Shown: positions 31,765 through 45,123, counted from the first letter of the stretch. The stretch: DNA of 64,000 nt from Hydrogenophilales bacterium (GCA_902627495.1 CACOJS010000007.1:1-64000), one strand, 5' to 3'. The notes: generated from the letters alone by a model not told the origin. Program-made: numbers and translations.

Positions 31765-31780
31765 TGTTTCACGTGAAACA
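31765..31780. promoter_or_regulatory. parS partition site
   Basis: TGTTTCACGTGAAACA is a perfect 16-bp palindrome identical to the ParB-binding consensus. It lies in the mnmG-mnmE gap, about 4 kb from dnaA. I found no second perfect copy in the window. Confidence 0.95.
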
Positions 31781-31796
31781 TCGCGTTATAACCATT

Positions 31797-33134
31797 TTAC
31801 TTACCAACACAAAATTTAGCGAATATTTCTCCTAAAATATCGTCTGGACAGACCTCTCCTGTTACCAGACCCAGGCTGCTGTTCGCTAACCTGAGCTCTT
31901 CAGCTAAAAGCTCCATATGGTCTACAACACTGAGGCTTTGCTTAGTATGTTTCAAGCATTGCTTAATAGCCGAAATCTGTCGACCGCTTGCCATAAAAGT
32001 AGTGTCTTCAATTTCCCCGCTCCCAATGGATTCAAAGATAGCCCGTTTTAGCAAGTCTATATCTTTATCATCCCTAGCTGACATTGATACGAACAACCCA
32101 TCACCTTCCTCCCAAGTTCTTGGTTTTTCGCTTCTAAGATCTGATTTATTAATTATTTCTATGAGCTTTACCTCTGAACCAAGCTGCTCATGGAGCTCCT
32201 CACTGACTCTGTTAGGTTTTGGGTGCTCTTTGACATGCAAAACAACATTTGCTGTCTTCAGCTCTTTTTTTGTTCTCTCAATGCCCAGGTGTTCGATAGG
32301 GTCTTTACTATTTCTAATCCCAGCTGTATCTATGAGCTGTACTGGAAGGCCTTCTATTTCCAACTGTCCCACCAAGTAGTCTCTTGTGGTCCCTGGTATA
32401 TCGGTTACCAGTGCCCTTTCATTCTTCAGAAGTCTGTTAAAAATAGTAGACTTTCCTACATTCGGTTCCCCAAAAATTACCACTTTTATTCCTTGTTGCA
32501 AGAGTAATCCGTTTTCAACATTTGTAACCAAGTTGTCTAATAGAAGGTTAATTTCTCTCAGTTTCTGCAGGAAATAAATACTTGGAAGGTCAGAAATTTC
32601 CTCGTCGGAAAAATCAATTTGTGCTTCAACCTGTGCTCTAAGATCAATCAGATGATTTGCTATCTGACTAACTTGTTTTGACGACTCACCTTGCATTGAC
32701 CGATTAGCACTCCGAACAGCCTTGGCAGTGGTGGCGTTAATTAACTGGGCGACATTTTCCGCCTGAATTAAATCCATTTTCCCATTTAAAAAGGCTCTCT
32801 TGGTAAATTCACCAGCCTCAGCGGGCCGGGCTCCCAATTCAACACATCTGTCAAACAAAAGTCTTTGGACAACTAAACCACCGTGTCCTTGAAGTTCCAA
32901 AACATCCTCCCCAGTGTATGAATTGGGCTTGGTAAAAAGAATTGAAACCCCCGAATCAATCACCTGGTTGGTAGCATCATAAAACTTTGAAACAGTAGCT
33001 TGGCGTGGACTAAGGAGCCTCTGGCAAATTGTGGTACTGATCTCTTTGGCTGATGGACCAGACACCCTTAATACCCCTATTCCAGCTTTTCCTATAGCCG
33101 TTGCTGAGGCTACAATAGTATCATTTGGATACAT
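31797..33134 (-). CDS. mnmE: tRNA modification GTPase MnmE (TrmE)
   Basis: A 445-aa GTPase working with MnmG. The N-terminal tetrahydrofolate domain (DTIVASATAIGKAGIGVLRVSG), helical domain and G domain (GEPNVGKST, DTAGIR, NKSDL) are in order. The C-terminal catalytic motif reads FCVGK, a conservative variant of FCIGK. The start overlaps the yidC end by 14 bp. Confidence 0.95.
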   Translation of the reverse strand: MYPNDTIVASATAIGKAGIGVLRVSGPSAKEISTTICQRLLSPRQATVSKFYDATNQVIDSGVSILFTKPNSYTGEDVLELQGHGGLVVQRLLFDRCVELGARPAEAGEFTKRAFLNGKMDLIQAENVAQLINATTAKAVRSANRSMQGESSKQVSQIANHLIDLRAQVEAQIDFSDEEISDLPSIYFLQKLREINLLLDNLVTNVENGLLLQQGIKVVIFGEPNVGKSTIFNRLLKNERALVTDIPGTTRDYLVGQLEIEGLPVQLIDTAGIRNSKDPIEHLGIERTKKELKTANVVLHVKEHPKPNRVSEELHEQLGSEVKLIEIINKSDLRSEKPRTWEEGDGLFVSMSARDDKDIDLLKRAIFESIGSGEIEDTTFMASGRQISAIKQCLKHTKQSLSVVDHMELLAEELRLANSSLGLVTGEVCPDDILGEIFAKFCVGK

Positions 33135-34791
33135 TTAGGTTTGTCTTACCCTCTATCACGCTTGTTATCCTCCATTGCTGTGCTATAGATAAAATATTAT
33201 TCGCAAGCCAGTAAAGCACCAACCCTGATGGAAAGAAGAAGAAGAAAACACTAAAAATTATCGGCATTATTTTCATGATTTTTGCTTGCACGGGATCCGG
33301 AGGAGTTGGGTTTAACCGTGTTTGTATTATCATGCTTAAGCCCATCAATAACGGTAGTACATAAAAGGGATCTTTAGCTGATAAATCATCTATCCAAAGC
33401 ATAAAAGGAGCATATCTCAGCTCCACACTTGCCAGCAATACCCAATATAGTGAAATAAAAACAGGTATTTGAACCAATATTGGGAGACAGCCTCCCAAAG
33501 GGTTTATCTGCTCTGTTTTATACAAAGACATCATTTCTTGTTGCATTCGTTGTTTATCGTCCCCATAAAGTTCTTTCAATTTTTGTAGCTTTGGGGCAAC
33601 TACCCTCATCCTAGCCATCGATCTGTAGCTGGCTGCAGACAATGGATAAAATAGCAATTTGATCAAAATAGTTAAAACAACTATGGACCAACCCCAATTT
33701 CCAACGTAAGAATTAATCCATTTTAGCAATTTAAACAAGGGAGCAGCTATTATGTGGAGCCAACCATAATCCACAGTCAGGTTGAGCCCATTTGAAAGTT
33801 TCGATAAGTTGTCTTGATCTTGAGGCCCTACGTATAATCGATTGTTTACCTTGGCTTGAGATAACACCTCAACAACGGGAACAGGGAGTATTACCCCAAC
33901 CGAAAACAAGCCTGATTTTGACATTTTGGTAAAGTACTCCCTAGAATCCCCATTGGTGGGTAACCAAGCCCCTAAGAAATAATGTTGAATTATTGCTATC
34001 CACCCATCCTTTGCTTTCTGAGGATATTTTATTGATCCTTTTTCAATATCAGAGAAATCTACCTTCCTATACTTTGATTCTTCTGTGAACACCGCGGCCC
34101 CCGTGTAGGTCGGCAACATTTTTGAGGTTCCAGTTGGATTACTATCATCTCTCACTAATTGATAATAAGCATGTGCTTGCAAAGCTTCTGATCGCCTATT
34201 TATAATTTCCGTTGTAATATCAATTACATAGGAATTTCTTTGGAATCTATAAACATGGAAAACTGTCACCCCATCCTTCTCATCCTTGAACCTAACTTGT
34301 ATCTCATCTTCGCCGTCAACCAGCAAATATTCCGAGTGTTCCGTACTAAAACTATTTTTATGGTTGGGCAAGTCCTTACCAATTAATCCTATCTGAGCTG
34401 TGTAGAAACGATTGGCAGTTTTCTCAAAAATCACAAAGTTTTCATTTTTTTTCTGTTTCGATGGATGGTCTAAAAGCTCAACTCGCTCAATTTCCGGCCC
34501 AATCGTATTGAAAGTAACCAATAAAACATCCGTTTTCACTGTTATTTTTTTTCCTTTGTCCTGAGAATTTACCGACAATTGAGGTAGAACAGACTCTTCC
34601 TCAAGAGCCTCAGGTTCCAAAGGTACAGTTACCTTAGGTATATCATCTTCCTCTGTCTGGTCCGTAATAGTGGCTAACCCCTGATTGGTTACCTCTGGCC
34701 TGTCGTTACCATGCTCACTCATCCAAGCTTCAACCAATAAAAACGAGGAAACTGCCAAGATTAAGGCGGCAAACACTCTCATACTATCCAT
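33121..34791 (-). CDS. yidC: Membrane protein insertase YidC
   Basis: Inner-membrane insertase/chaperone of 556 aa, the gram-negative long form. An N-terminal membrane anchor (VFAALILAVSSFLLVEAW) precedes a large periplasmic beta-sandwich domain, then the conserved core with GWSIVVLTILIKLLFYPLS, MQQEMMSLYKTEQINPLGGCLPILVQIPVFISLY and a final helix pair. A second ATG at codon 4 could be the start. It overlaps mnmE and lies 132 bp after yidD. Confidence 0.96.
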   Translation of the reverse strand: MDSMRVFAALILAVSSFLLVEAWMSEHGNDRPEVTNQGLATITDQTEEDDIPKVTVPLEPEALEEESVLPQLSVNSQDKGKKITVKTDVLLVTFNTIGPEIERVELLDHPSKQKKNENFVIFEKTANRFYTAQIGLIGKDLPNHKNSFSTEHSEYLLVDGEDEIQVRFKDEKDGVTVFHVYRFQRNSYVIDITTEIINRRSEALQAHAYYQLVRDDSNPTGTSKMLPTYTGAAVFTEESKYRKVDFSDIEKGSIKYPQKAKDGWIAIIQHYFLGAWLPTNGDSREYFTKMSKSGLFSVGVILPVPVVEVLSQAKVNNRLYVGPQDQDNLSKLSNGLNLTVDYGWLHIIAAPLFKLLKWINSYVGNWGWSIVVLTILIKLLFYPLSAASYRSMARMRVVAPKLQKLKELYGDDKQRMQQEMMSLYKTEQINPLGGCLPILVQIPVFISLYWVLLASVELRYAPFMLWIDDLSAKDPFYVLPLLMGLSMIIQTRLNPTPPDPVQAKIMKIMPIIFSVFFFFFPSGLVLYWLANNILSIAQQWRITSVIEGKTNLNVSK

Positions 34792-34923
34792 AATAAATAT
34801 ATCCTTGTATCATTTCCCCTTATGCGAGACCCTTCCATTACTACCCACCAAAAAAAGATGGGTGGTTTTTTTTAATGCTTTAAATCAACATTATAGAGCC
34901 TCTTTATTTCCTTGTTATGCCGC

Positions 34924-35142
34924 CTAGTCTCGGGGCATATCAATACCCCCTTGATGCCACGGATGGCATTTAACCAACCGTTTAAAACCTAGGGACACCC
35001 CGGTAACAACTCCCTTACTTTTTACACTATCCAACATATATTGCGAGCAGGTTGGATAAAATCGACAACGCCTTCCCATCAACGGTGAAATTGCCAATTG
35101 GTAAAACCTCAAGAAAATGATTATAAGACTCTTCAAACTCAA
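34924..35142 (-). CDS. yidD: Membrane protein insertion efficiency factor YidD
   Basis: A 72-aa member of the YidD family with the hallmark CRFYPTCSQYM, FYQLAISPLMG and KCHPWHQGGIDMP. It assists YidC-dependent insertion and is peripheral to the inner membrane. The start overlaps the rnpA stop by 4 bp. Confidence 0.95.
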   Translation of the reverse strand: MSLKSLIIIFLRFYQLAISPLMGRRCRFYPTCSQYMLDSVKSKGVVTGVSLGFKRLVKCHPWHQGGIDMPRD

Positions 35143-35462
35143 AACTCTCGTAACAACCTCAAAAGCTGCCGGACAAAAACTTTGTGGTTAGCCTTAGGAA
35201 CCAAACTTCTTACCCTTACAACAATATCCAAATTTCCTTTATTCCCAATTTCTTTCCGAATAGTTTCCCGGATAACCCGTCGTATTCGATTTCTATCGAC
35301 GGCTCGCGGACATACTCTATTAGGTATAACAACTCCTAGCCTCACAGCCCGACTCTCGAGAAAATTCTTCCGGGCAAGAATCACCACCCCACCACTCCCA
35401 GACATAAAAGGAAATCTTCCCCTATAATTAGCTTTTCCTGCTAATCCAAGTGGCTTCATCAC
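35139..35462 (-). CDS. rnpA: Ribonuclease P protein component
   Basis: Basic 107-aa protein subunit of RNase P. The RNR-box RNRIRRVIRETIRKE and RLGVVIPNRVCPRAV are diagnostic. It lies 23 bp after rpmH and overlaps yidD by 4 bp. Confidence 0.93.
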   Translation of the reverse strand: MMKPLGLAGKANYRGRFPFMSGSGGVVILARKNFLESRAVRLGVVIPNRVCPRAVDRNRIRRVIRETIRKEIGNKGNLDIVVRVRSLVPKANHKVFVRQLLRLLREF

Positions 35463-35485
35463 TGTGGCCAGAATAGCTGGTACCT

Positions 35486-35620
35486 TTAGACGCTCACCCT
35501 CGTTCTGCCTTTGGCCCTCCTAGCATTGACAATTAATCTTCCACTTTTAGTTTTCATCCGGGCCCGAAAACCATGCGTCCTTGCCCTGCGAACCTTAGAC
35601 GGTTGATAAGTTCTCTTCAT
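35486..35620 (-). CDS. rpmH: 50S ribosomal protein L34
   Basis: A 44-aa, very basic ribosomal protein read from ATG at 35618-35620 to TAA at 35486-35488. It begins [18 protein letters not shown] and ends KGRTRVSV, the standard L34 pattern (xRTYQPSxxRRxRxHGFxxRM). It opens the rpmH-rnpA-yidD-yidC-mnmE cluster and is divergent from dnaA. Confidence 0.96.
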   Translation of the reverse strand: MKRTYQPSKVRRARTHGFRARMKTKSGRLIVNARRAKGRTRVSV

Positions 35621-35810
35621 TTTAATTTATATATTCCATAGTACTAAAACCGCATAATGGTACACCCCTAAACCTAATTTTTGTTAATTTCAGAAAATTT
35701 TTTTTATTTTTGCCAGATCTTCTGTGGATAACTTTGCCGGTCACTGTTAGAATCTACCATGGGGGTTTGGTTAGCCAACGCCTTTATCCACCTCATTATC
35801 AGGAGTAATG
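35621..35810. other. rpmH-dnaA intergenic region, possible part of oriC
   Basis: About 190 bp between rpmH and dnaA. A perfect DnaA box on the minus strand (TGTGGATAA, 35723-35731) and a one-mismatch box TTATCCACC at 35784-35792 are seen, with T-rich sequence at 35695-35712. It also holds the dnaA promoter. Confidence 0.6.
35723..35753 (+). promoter_or_regulatory. dnaA promoter with DnaA box in the -35 position
   Basis: TGTTAGAAT at 35745-35753 is an extended -10 element (TG-N-TAGAAT). The -35 position is occupied by the perfect DnaA box at 35723-35731 instead of a TTGACA-like hexamer, which fits autorepression by DnaA. The leader would be about 50 nt. Confidence 0.5.
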
Positions 35811-37142
35811 ATGATCGACTTTTGGGGCAAGTGCCTGATCCATCTAGAAAAAGTAGTTCCCCAAGAACAATTTCAAACTTGGATTGCTCCTCTTAAGGTA
35901 ATTCACAATAATACTAGCTTAGAGATAAAAGCACCCAACCGGTTTGCCCTAGACCTAGTGAAAGAAAAGTATTTAAACGAAATTCATCGCTTAGGTAAGG
36001 AAATCCTGGAAATTGACCTCCAAATCAATTTCGGCTTATCTAAGCAATCCACACCCCAGTCATCTTCACCTGCCGGTAAACAGCTCTCTAAATCTAAAAC
36101 TTTAAACAGACCAAACAAAACCGCAAATCGGATTAACCCTTCTTTTACATTTGATTCTTTTGTGACCGGGAAAGCCAATCAACTTGCTCGAGCTGCTGGC
36201 TTACAAGTCGGTGATAACCCAGGTGGCGCCTATAATCCTTTATTCATCTATGGGGGTGTTGGCTTAGGTAAGACCCACCTGCTCCATGCTGTGGGCAATA
36301 TGGTTCTCAAAGAATTCCCAAGTGCCAAGGTCCGGTACACCCACGCCGAACAATATGTATCTGATGTTGTTAAAGCATACCAACACAAAGCATTTGACAG
36401 TTTCAAGAAATTTTACCATTCACTTGACTTGTTATTAATAGATGACGTTCAGTTTTTTGGCAATAAAACCAGAACCCAAGAAGAGTTTTTCTATGCCTAC
36501 AATGCCCTAATAGAGGAACACAAACAAGTCGTAATTACCTGCGACTCTTATCCCAAAGAAATAACTGGTATTGAAGATCGTCTGATATCGCGGTTTGGCT
36601 GGGGCCTAACCGTCGCTATCGAACCCCCTGAACTGGAAATGAGGGTAGCTATCCTCCTCAAAAAAGCATCGTCCGAGGATATTACCCTAAATGAAGATGT
36701 TGCCTTTTTTGTAGCCAATCTTATCCAATCTAACGTTAGAGAACTTGAGGGTGCTTTAAAGCGTATAGTTGCTTTTTCTAAGTTCTCTCGCCGCCCCATA
36801 TCGGTTCCTGTGGCTAAAGAAGCCCTAAAAGACCTTCTAGCTGTCCAAACTAGACAAACGTCTGTAGACAATATACAAAAAGTAGTAGCTGATTACTTTA
36901 AAATAAAGGTGTCTGATATGTTTTCAAAGAAAAGGTCTCGAGCTGTGGCCCGACCTCGCCAAATAGCTATGGCACTTTCAAAGGAACTAACAACCAAAAG
37001 CCTCCCCGATATAGGTGAATCGTTCGGTGGTAGGGACCACACAACAGTCCTTCATGCCTGCAGGAAAATAACCGATCTTAGGTCTCATGATTTGGACATC
37101 GCTCGTGCCTACGACGAACTTCTTGTATCCCTTAGAGGTTAA
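35811..37142 (+). CDS. dnaA: Chromosomal replication initiator DnaA
   Basis: AAA+ initiator, 443 aa. Domain I ([25 protein letters not shown]), a linker, domain III with Walker [16 protein letters not shown], Walker [11 protein letters not shown] and the Arg-finger region, and domain IV with the DnaA signature [15 protein letters not shown]. Two adjacent ATGs exist at 35808 and 35811; the AGGAG at 35801-35805 is two and five bases away respectively, so 35811 is preferred. Confidence 0.97.
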   Translation: MIDFWGKCLIHLEKVVPQEQFQTWIAPLKVIHNNTSLEIKAPNRFALDLVKEKYLNEIHRLGKEILEIDLQINFGLSKQSTPQSSSPAGKQLSKSKTLNRPNKTANRINPSFTFDSFVTGKANQLARAAGLQVGDNPGGAYNPLFIYGGVGLGKTHLLHAVGNMVLKEFPSAKVRYTHAEQYVSDVVKAYQHKAFDSFKKFYHSLDLLLIDDVQFFGNKTRTQEEFFYAYNALIEEHKQVVITCDSYPKEITGIEDRLISRFGWGLTVAIEPPELEMRVAILLKKASSEDITLNEDVAFFVANLIQSNVRELEGALKRIVAFSKFSRRPISVPVAKEALKDLLAVQTRQTSVDNIQKVVADYFKIKVSDMFSKKRSRAVARPRQIAMALSKELTTKSLPDIGESFGGRDHTTVLHACRKITDLRSHDLDIARAYDELLVSLRG

Positions 37143-37348
37143 TAGAACAGTGGATAAATCTTTTATTAATTTGTTAGCAAACCATCCTTCACCGCTATCC
37201 GCAAATAATCCACAATTAGTGCACTCACTCCCTTTCTTTTATTTTCACTTTATCATTTCCCTAAATCAATGTAAGCAAACCGTTTTTATCGCTTATCCAC
37301 TGTTTTTCTCCTTACTAATTATTATTATTAATTTATATAAATAAACTT
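37143..37348. other. dnaA-dnaN intergenic region, likely oriC
   Basis: A 206-bp non-coding region with three near-consensus DnaA boxes: AGTGGATAA at 37149-37157, TAATCCACA at 37206-37214 and TTATCCACT at 37293-37301. These are followed by a run of almost pure A/T at 37316-37345, the expected form of a DNA-unwinding element. The dnaN start has no strong Shine-Dalgarno. Confidence 0.65.
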
Positions 37349-40871
<3,523 letters not shown>

Positions 40872-40888
40872 ATCAACCTAAAATATCT

Positions 40889-43420
40889 CTATTTCCTTTT
40901 AGCCTTTTTTTTGGGGGTCTTTGAGGCTTTGTCTTTAAGAAAGCCGAGAGCGACTTCTAGAGTCACTTCGCTGGGATCGTAACTTTTGGGGACAGTAGCA
41001 TTGAGCTTTCCATGTTTTACATAAGGACCAAATCTACCTTTGTGAAGTGACACCGGCCTTTGATCATCGGGGTGCTTCCCAAGATTAGTACCACCCCGTC
41101 CACCGGTGGAGGGTTGAGCCAACAATTCGATGGCTCGTGACAAAGTTATATCATATGGACTTTCTTCTTTTGGTATGGATTTAAAAGATCCATCATGCTT
41201 TATGTACGGTCCAAACTGACCAATGGCTGCCGATATCGGAGCTTTTGTCTCGGGGTGATGGCCAAGTTCACGAGGCAGGGAAAGTAATTTAATTGCTAAA
41301 TCTAAGGCATCCTGATCGCCAGGGTCAGGAAGGCTCCGGTCTTTTGGCCAAGATGCCCTTTTCGGCTTTTTCTTAACTTTTGAATCAGGCATGCCCAACT
41401 GTACATATGGGCCGTAAGGCCCCCCCATTAATTTTATTTCCAATTTGTGATCCGGGTGTTCCCCCAGGCTAATCGGTTCTTTCAGTATTGGTCCAGAGCC
41501 AAAGGGGTCAGTAAACTTACATTCTGGATAATTGCTACACCCTACGAACAACCCTCTCGTACTATTTTGTAATAATAACTTTCCTTTGCACTGGGGACAC
41601 TTTTCAGTTTCTATTACTTCTACCTGTTCAGAGTTGGCTATTGAAAAGCTTTCCCAATCTCTAATGCTTTCGGTTGAAGCTGGGATAGGAATGCCCCTTT
41701 TGACTAAGTCTTTATCTTTAAGATCAAGAGAGAATTTTTCCCAAAAGTTGGACATTACCTTAGTCCATATTTGTTTTCCATTGGATATTTCGTCTAAATC
41801 TTCTTCTAATTTAGCCGTAAAATCATATTCGAGATAGTTATCAAAATGAGATATTAAAAACCCGTTTACCAGTCGACCAACGTCGGTTGGTACGAATCTC
41901 TTTTTTTCGAGCTTAGTGTAACCCCTATCTTGAAGAGTAGTAATTATGGTGGCATACGTAGACGGTCTCCCAATGCCAAACTCTTCCAGCGTTTTGACTA
42001 AGCTTGCTTCACCGAATCTTGGGGGTGGTTGTGTAAAGTGTTGATCCCCATAAAATCGAGTCACTTTCACTGTTTGGTTCTCTACAAAATTTGGCAGAGA
42101 GATTTCCTCTTCATTTTCCTTTTCTTCAGCATAAACCGCAGTGAAACCTTCAAAAACTAGTGTTTGCCCACTAGTACGAAATAAAGTCTGATTGTCCGGA
42201 GCCGCAAAATCAACACTGGTAGTGTTATATATAGCTGATGCCATTTGGCAAGCCACGGTACGTTTCCATATCAGGCTGTAAAGAGCATACTGTTTGGAAT
42301 CAAGATAATTTTTTAGTGACGTCGGAGATCTTGAGATGAGAGTTGGTCGAACAGCCTCGTGTGCTTCTTGAGCATTTTTAGACTTGCTTTTATAAATTAC
42401 TATATCCTTTGGTAGGTAATCCGATGAAAACTGAGATCTCACATGTTGTCGAATATCCTGAATAGCTTCATTAGATAAATTTACAGAGTCTGTTCGCATG
42501 TAAGTTATTAATCCTATAGACTCGTTTTCAATATTTATGCCTTCATACAACTGTTGGGCAACCATCATGGTTTCTCTAGCGGAAAACCCTAGCCGTCGTA
42601 TACCCTCCTGTTGGAGGGTGGATGTGATGAAAGGAGCGGGAGGTTTTCTGCTTTTAGGCTTTTTGAGGACCTTAAATACTGTGACGGACTCTTTACACTT
42701 TTCCTCTATCGAGGAGACAAACTCTTTGTGGGTATTTTCGTCTTTAATATCAAACTGTCCTAATTTCTTTCCCCTATAGGTTGTAAGTTTGGCTGAAAAA
42801 GGTTTTTTATCAATCTCACTGTCGAAATGAAGCGACCAGTACTCTTGTTTAATAAATTTTTCAATATCTTGCTCTCTTTCCACTATCAATCGAAGAGCAG
42901 GGCTTTGAACCCTCCCGGCTGATAAGTTCCGACCTACCTTTTTCCAAAGTAAAGGGGATAAATTAAATCCTACCAAATGATCAAGTGCCCGCCTTGCTTG
43001 TTGTGCGTGAACCAAATCCATAGAAACTGTTCTTGGGTTAGCCACTGCTTCGGTAACAGCCTTTTTCGTTATTTCATAAAAGACTACTCTGAATAGCTTA
43101 GTTTTATCCAATATTTGCTTCTCTGTGAGTATTTCCGATAGATGCCAAGCGATAGCCTCTCCTTCTCTATCCGGGTCAGTGGCTAGATAAACACTTTCCG
43201 ATTGGGCTGCCGTTTTTATTATGTTATTTAGATGCTTCTCGTTGCGGTCGATTAGAGAATATCGCATGTCGAAATTTACATCTGGATTAACTGCACCCTC
43301 TTTTGCCTCAAGGTCCCTTACATGGCCATAGGAAGCTAGGATCTTAAAGTTTGCTCCTAAAAATTTTTTAAGTGTACTGGCTTTCGAGGGGGATTCAACA
43401 ATTAACAAATGATCAGGCAT
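40889..43420 (-). CDS. topA: DNA topoisomerase I
   Basis: Type IA topoisomerase, 843 aa, relaxing negative supercoils. TOPRIM domain LLIVESPSKASTLKKFLG and YLATDPDREGEAIAWHL; active-site tyrosine in GLITYMRTDS; one four-Cys zinc finger (CPQCKGKLLLQN...GCSNYPEC), then a C-terminal part with repeats of the form LGxHPDxxxPxxxxxGxFGPYVKH instead of further zinc fingers. The last residues are a lysine-rich tail. In Burkholderiales dprA and smg commonly flank topA; here the gene is directly divergent from def. Confidence 0.95.
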   Translation of the reverse strand: MPDHLLIVESPSKASTLKKFLGANFKILASYGHVRDLEAKEGAVNPDVNFDMRYSLIDRNEKHLNNIIKTAAQSESVYLATDPDREGEAIAWHLSEILTEKQILDKTKLFRVVFYEITKKAVTEAVANPRTVSMDLVHAQQARRALDHLVGFNLSPLLWKKVGRNLSAGRVQSPALRLIVEREQDIEKFIKQEYWSLHFDSEIDKKPFSAKLTTYRGKKLGQFDIKDENTHKEFVSSIEEKCKESVTVFKVLKKPKSRKPPAPFITSTLQQEGIRRLGFSARETMMVAQQLYEGINIENESIGLITYMRTDSVNLSNEAIQDIRQHVRSQFSSDYLPKDIVIYKSKSKNAQEAHEAVRPTLISRSPTSLKNYLDSKQYALYSLIWKRTVACQMASAIYNTTSVDFAAPDNQTLFRTSGQTLVFEGFTAVYAEEKENEEEISLPNFVENQTVKVTRFYGDQHFTQPPPRFGEASLVKTLEEFGIGRPSTYATIITTLQDRGYTKLEKKRFVPTDVGRLVNGFLISHFDNYLEYDFTAKLEEDLDEISNGKQIWTKVMSNFWEKFSLDLKDKDLVKRGIPIPASTESIRDWESFSIANSEQVEVIETEKCPQCKGKLLLQNSTRGLFVGCSNYPECKFTDPFGSGPILKEPISLGEHPDHKLEIKLMGGPYGPYVQLGMPDSKVKKKPKRASWPKDRSLPDPGDQDALDLAIKLLSLPRELGHHPETKAPISAAIGQFGPYIKHDGSFKSIPKEESPYDITLSRAIELLAQPSTGGRGGTNLGKHPDDQRPVSLHKGRFGPYVKHGKLNATVPKSYDPSEVTLEVALGFLKDKASKTPKKKAKRK

Positions 43421-43615
43421 TAGGTAATTCCCTATCTAGAGATTTTTTCATCACAAACTGGTGGAAGGTGAAAGACGATCAAAATTCTGAGGTTATACAT
43501 TAATTTGGATAGTTATCAGGAACTAATGATTGGCTAAGCATCTCCCAAATCCCCCTGTTTCGTCAAGTTAGCCTTAAAAACTTCAGTTGGGGTCGATAAA
43601 CAATTTACGACAAGT

Positions 43616-43644
43616 TTGATATTTTGTTACTCTTAAGGTAATTA
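43616..43644 (+). promoter_or_regulatory. Promoter candidate for def-fmt
   Basis: TTGATA at 43616-43621 and TAATTA at 43639-43644 are 17 bp apart in the 240-bp topA-def gap. The predicted start is about 12 bases before the ATG at 43664. The rest of the gap (43421-43615) shows no coding frame and no clear hairpin. Confidence 0.5.
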
Positions 43645-43663
43645 CCAAATACAAATAGTGACC

Positions 43664-44167
43664 ATGGCTATTCTTCCTATATTAACCTATCCTGACCCTA
43701 GATTAAAAAAAATCGCCACCCCTATTGTTGTCGTGAATGACGAAATCCGCACTTTTGCCAAAAATATTGCCGAGACAATGTATGCTTCAAAGGGAATAGG
43801 TCTAGCCGCGACTCAAGTTAATGTGCATCAACAACTCATTGTCATAGACGTATCTCCCAACCAAGAACAATTACAAACTTTTATAAATCCTCAAATTATT
43901 GCCCGAAAGGGGGAGATAGAATTTGAAGAGGGTTGTTTGAGTGTTCCCGAGACGTTAGTGAAAGTAGTTAGATCGGCTGAGATTACAGTTGAAGCCCTGA
44001 ATTTAGAAGGAAAAAAAATTTTGAGGAGTGCGGAAGGTTTGGAGGCGGTGTGCTTACAGCATGAAATAGACCATTTAAAGGGAATAGTTTTTGTGGATTA
44101 TCTTTCTCGTTTGAAACGAGAACGGGTTGGAAAAAAACTGCTTAAAATGCAAAAAAGTAGTTTGTGA
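43664..44167 (+). CDS. def: Peptide deformylase
   Basis: Metal-dependent removal of formyl groups from new proteins, 167 aa. Three motifs are intact: GIGLAATQVN, EEGCLSVPE (metal Cys) and QHEIDHLKG (metal His pair and catalytic Glu). ATG 43664 gives MAILPILTYPDPRLKK, the usual start; an in-frame GTG at 43658 adds two residues. It overlaps fmt by one base (TGATG). Confidence 0.96.
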   Translation: MAILPILTYPDPRLKKIATPIVVVNDEIRTFAKNIAETMYASKGIGLAATQVNVHQQLIVIDVSPNQEQLQTFINPQIIARKGEIEFEEGCLSVPETLVKVVRSAEITVEALNLEGKKILRSAEGLEAVCLQHEIDHLKGIVFVDYLSRLKRERVGKKLLKMQKSSL

Positions 44168-45123
44168 TGGAACAGCCTAAGAATTTACCTCGGATTGTTT
44201 TTGCCGGCACTCCAGAATTTGCGGCAACTTCTCTTAGGGAATTACTGTTAGTCGGGTACCCAATAGCATTAGTTCTTACAGTACCAGACAAGAGGGCGGG
44301 CCGCGGTCTTAAAATAAAACCTAATCCCGTTAAAATATTAGCAGAGCAGAGCCATATCCCCATTTTTCAACCAATAAAACTAGACACCGATTGTGTAGAA
44401 AACACTCTCATCGATGCCGATGCAAAAATTTTAGTTGTAGCGGCTTATGGGAAAATTCTGCCGTCAAGAATACTGAAAATTTTTAAGAAGGGATGTATAA
44501 ATGTGCATGCCTCATTGTTGCCGAGATGGAGAGGTGCTGCCCCCATTGAAAGGGCGATTTTAGCGGGTGATAAGGAGACGGGAATTAGCATTATGCACAT
44601 GGAAAAAGGGCTTGATACCGGGCCGGTTTATTTGGAGAAGCGCGAGAAAATCCGGCCCGATGATACTGCTGGCTCTCTCGAGCAGCGATTAAGGGTTTTA
44701 GGAGCTGGAGCATTAGTCCAGTATTTGAATACCACTGTGGTTGCTGGACCGATTAAGCCTACCCCACAGCAGACAGAAAATATTACATACGCCCACAAAA
44801 TTACCAAACTAGAGTCAAAAATAGAGTGGAAAAACTCAGCCAGTCAGATCAATAAGCTAATAAGAGCATTATCACCAAAAATCGGAGCGACTACTCTTTT
44901 GCAGGGCCGAGTTTTAAAAATTTGGAGGGCTAGTGCACGGGAGGGCCCGCGTTATGATACCCCCGGAACAATAGAAATAGAAAAATCAGGTTCGGTTTTA
45001 GTACATTGTGGATCTGGCCTGCTATCGATTGAGGATCTTCAAATTCAGGGAAAACGTCGAATGAAGGCCGAAAACTTTTTAAAAGGTGCTGGCAATATAC
45101 ACGGTAAAATAATGGGTAACTAA
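44167..45123 (+). CDS. fmt: Methionyl-tRNA formyltransferase
   Basis: Formylates initiator Met-tRNA, 318 aa. The catalytic domain has IVFAGTPEFAA and the folate-binding loop INVHASLLPRWRGAAPIERAI; the C-terminal domain (residues about 205-310) starts at YAHKITKLESKIEW. ATG 44167 overlaps the def stop by one base; GTG 44164 is the alternative. rsmB, which usually follows fmt in this cluster, is missing. Confidence 0.95.
   Translation: MEQPKNLPRIVFAGTPEFAATSLRELLLVGYPIALVLTVPDKRAGRGLKIKPNPVKILAEQSHIPIFQPIKLDTDCVENTLIDADAKILVVAAYGKILPSRILKIFKKGCINVHASLLPRWRGAAPIERAILAGDKETGISIMHMEKGLDTGPVYLEKREKIRPDDTAGSLEQRLRVLGAGALVQYLNTTVVAGPIKPTPQQTENITYAHKITKLESKIEWKNSASQINKLIRALSPKIGATTLLQGRVLKIWRASAREGPRYDTPGTIEIEKSGSVLVHCGSGLLSIEDLQIQGKRRMKAENFLKGAGNIHGKIMGN

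Noticed and set aside
34844-34875. Hairpin ACTACCC/GGGTGGT followed by eight T on the plus strand in the yidD-yidC gap
   Set aside because: The T tract is on the strand opposite to all nearby genes, so it cannot end the yidD transcript; at most it would stop antisense transcription.
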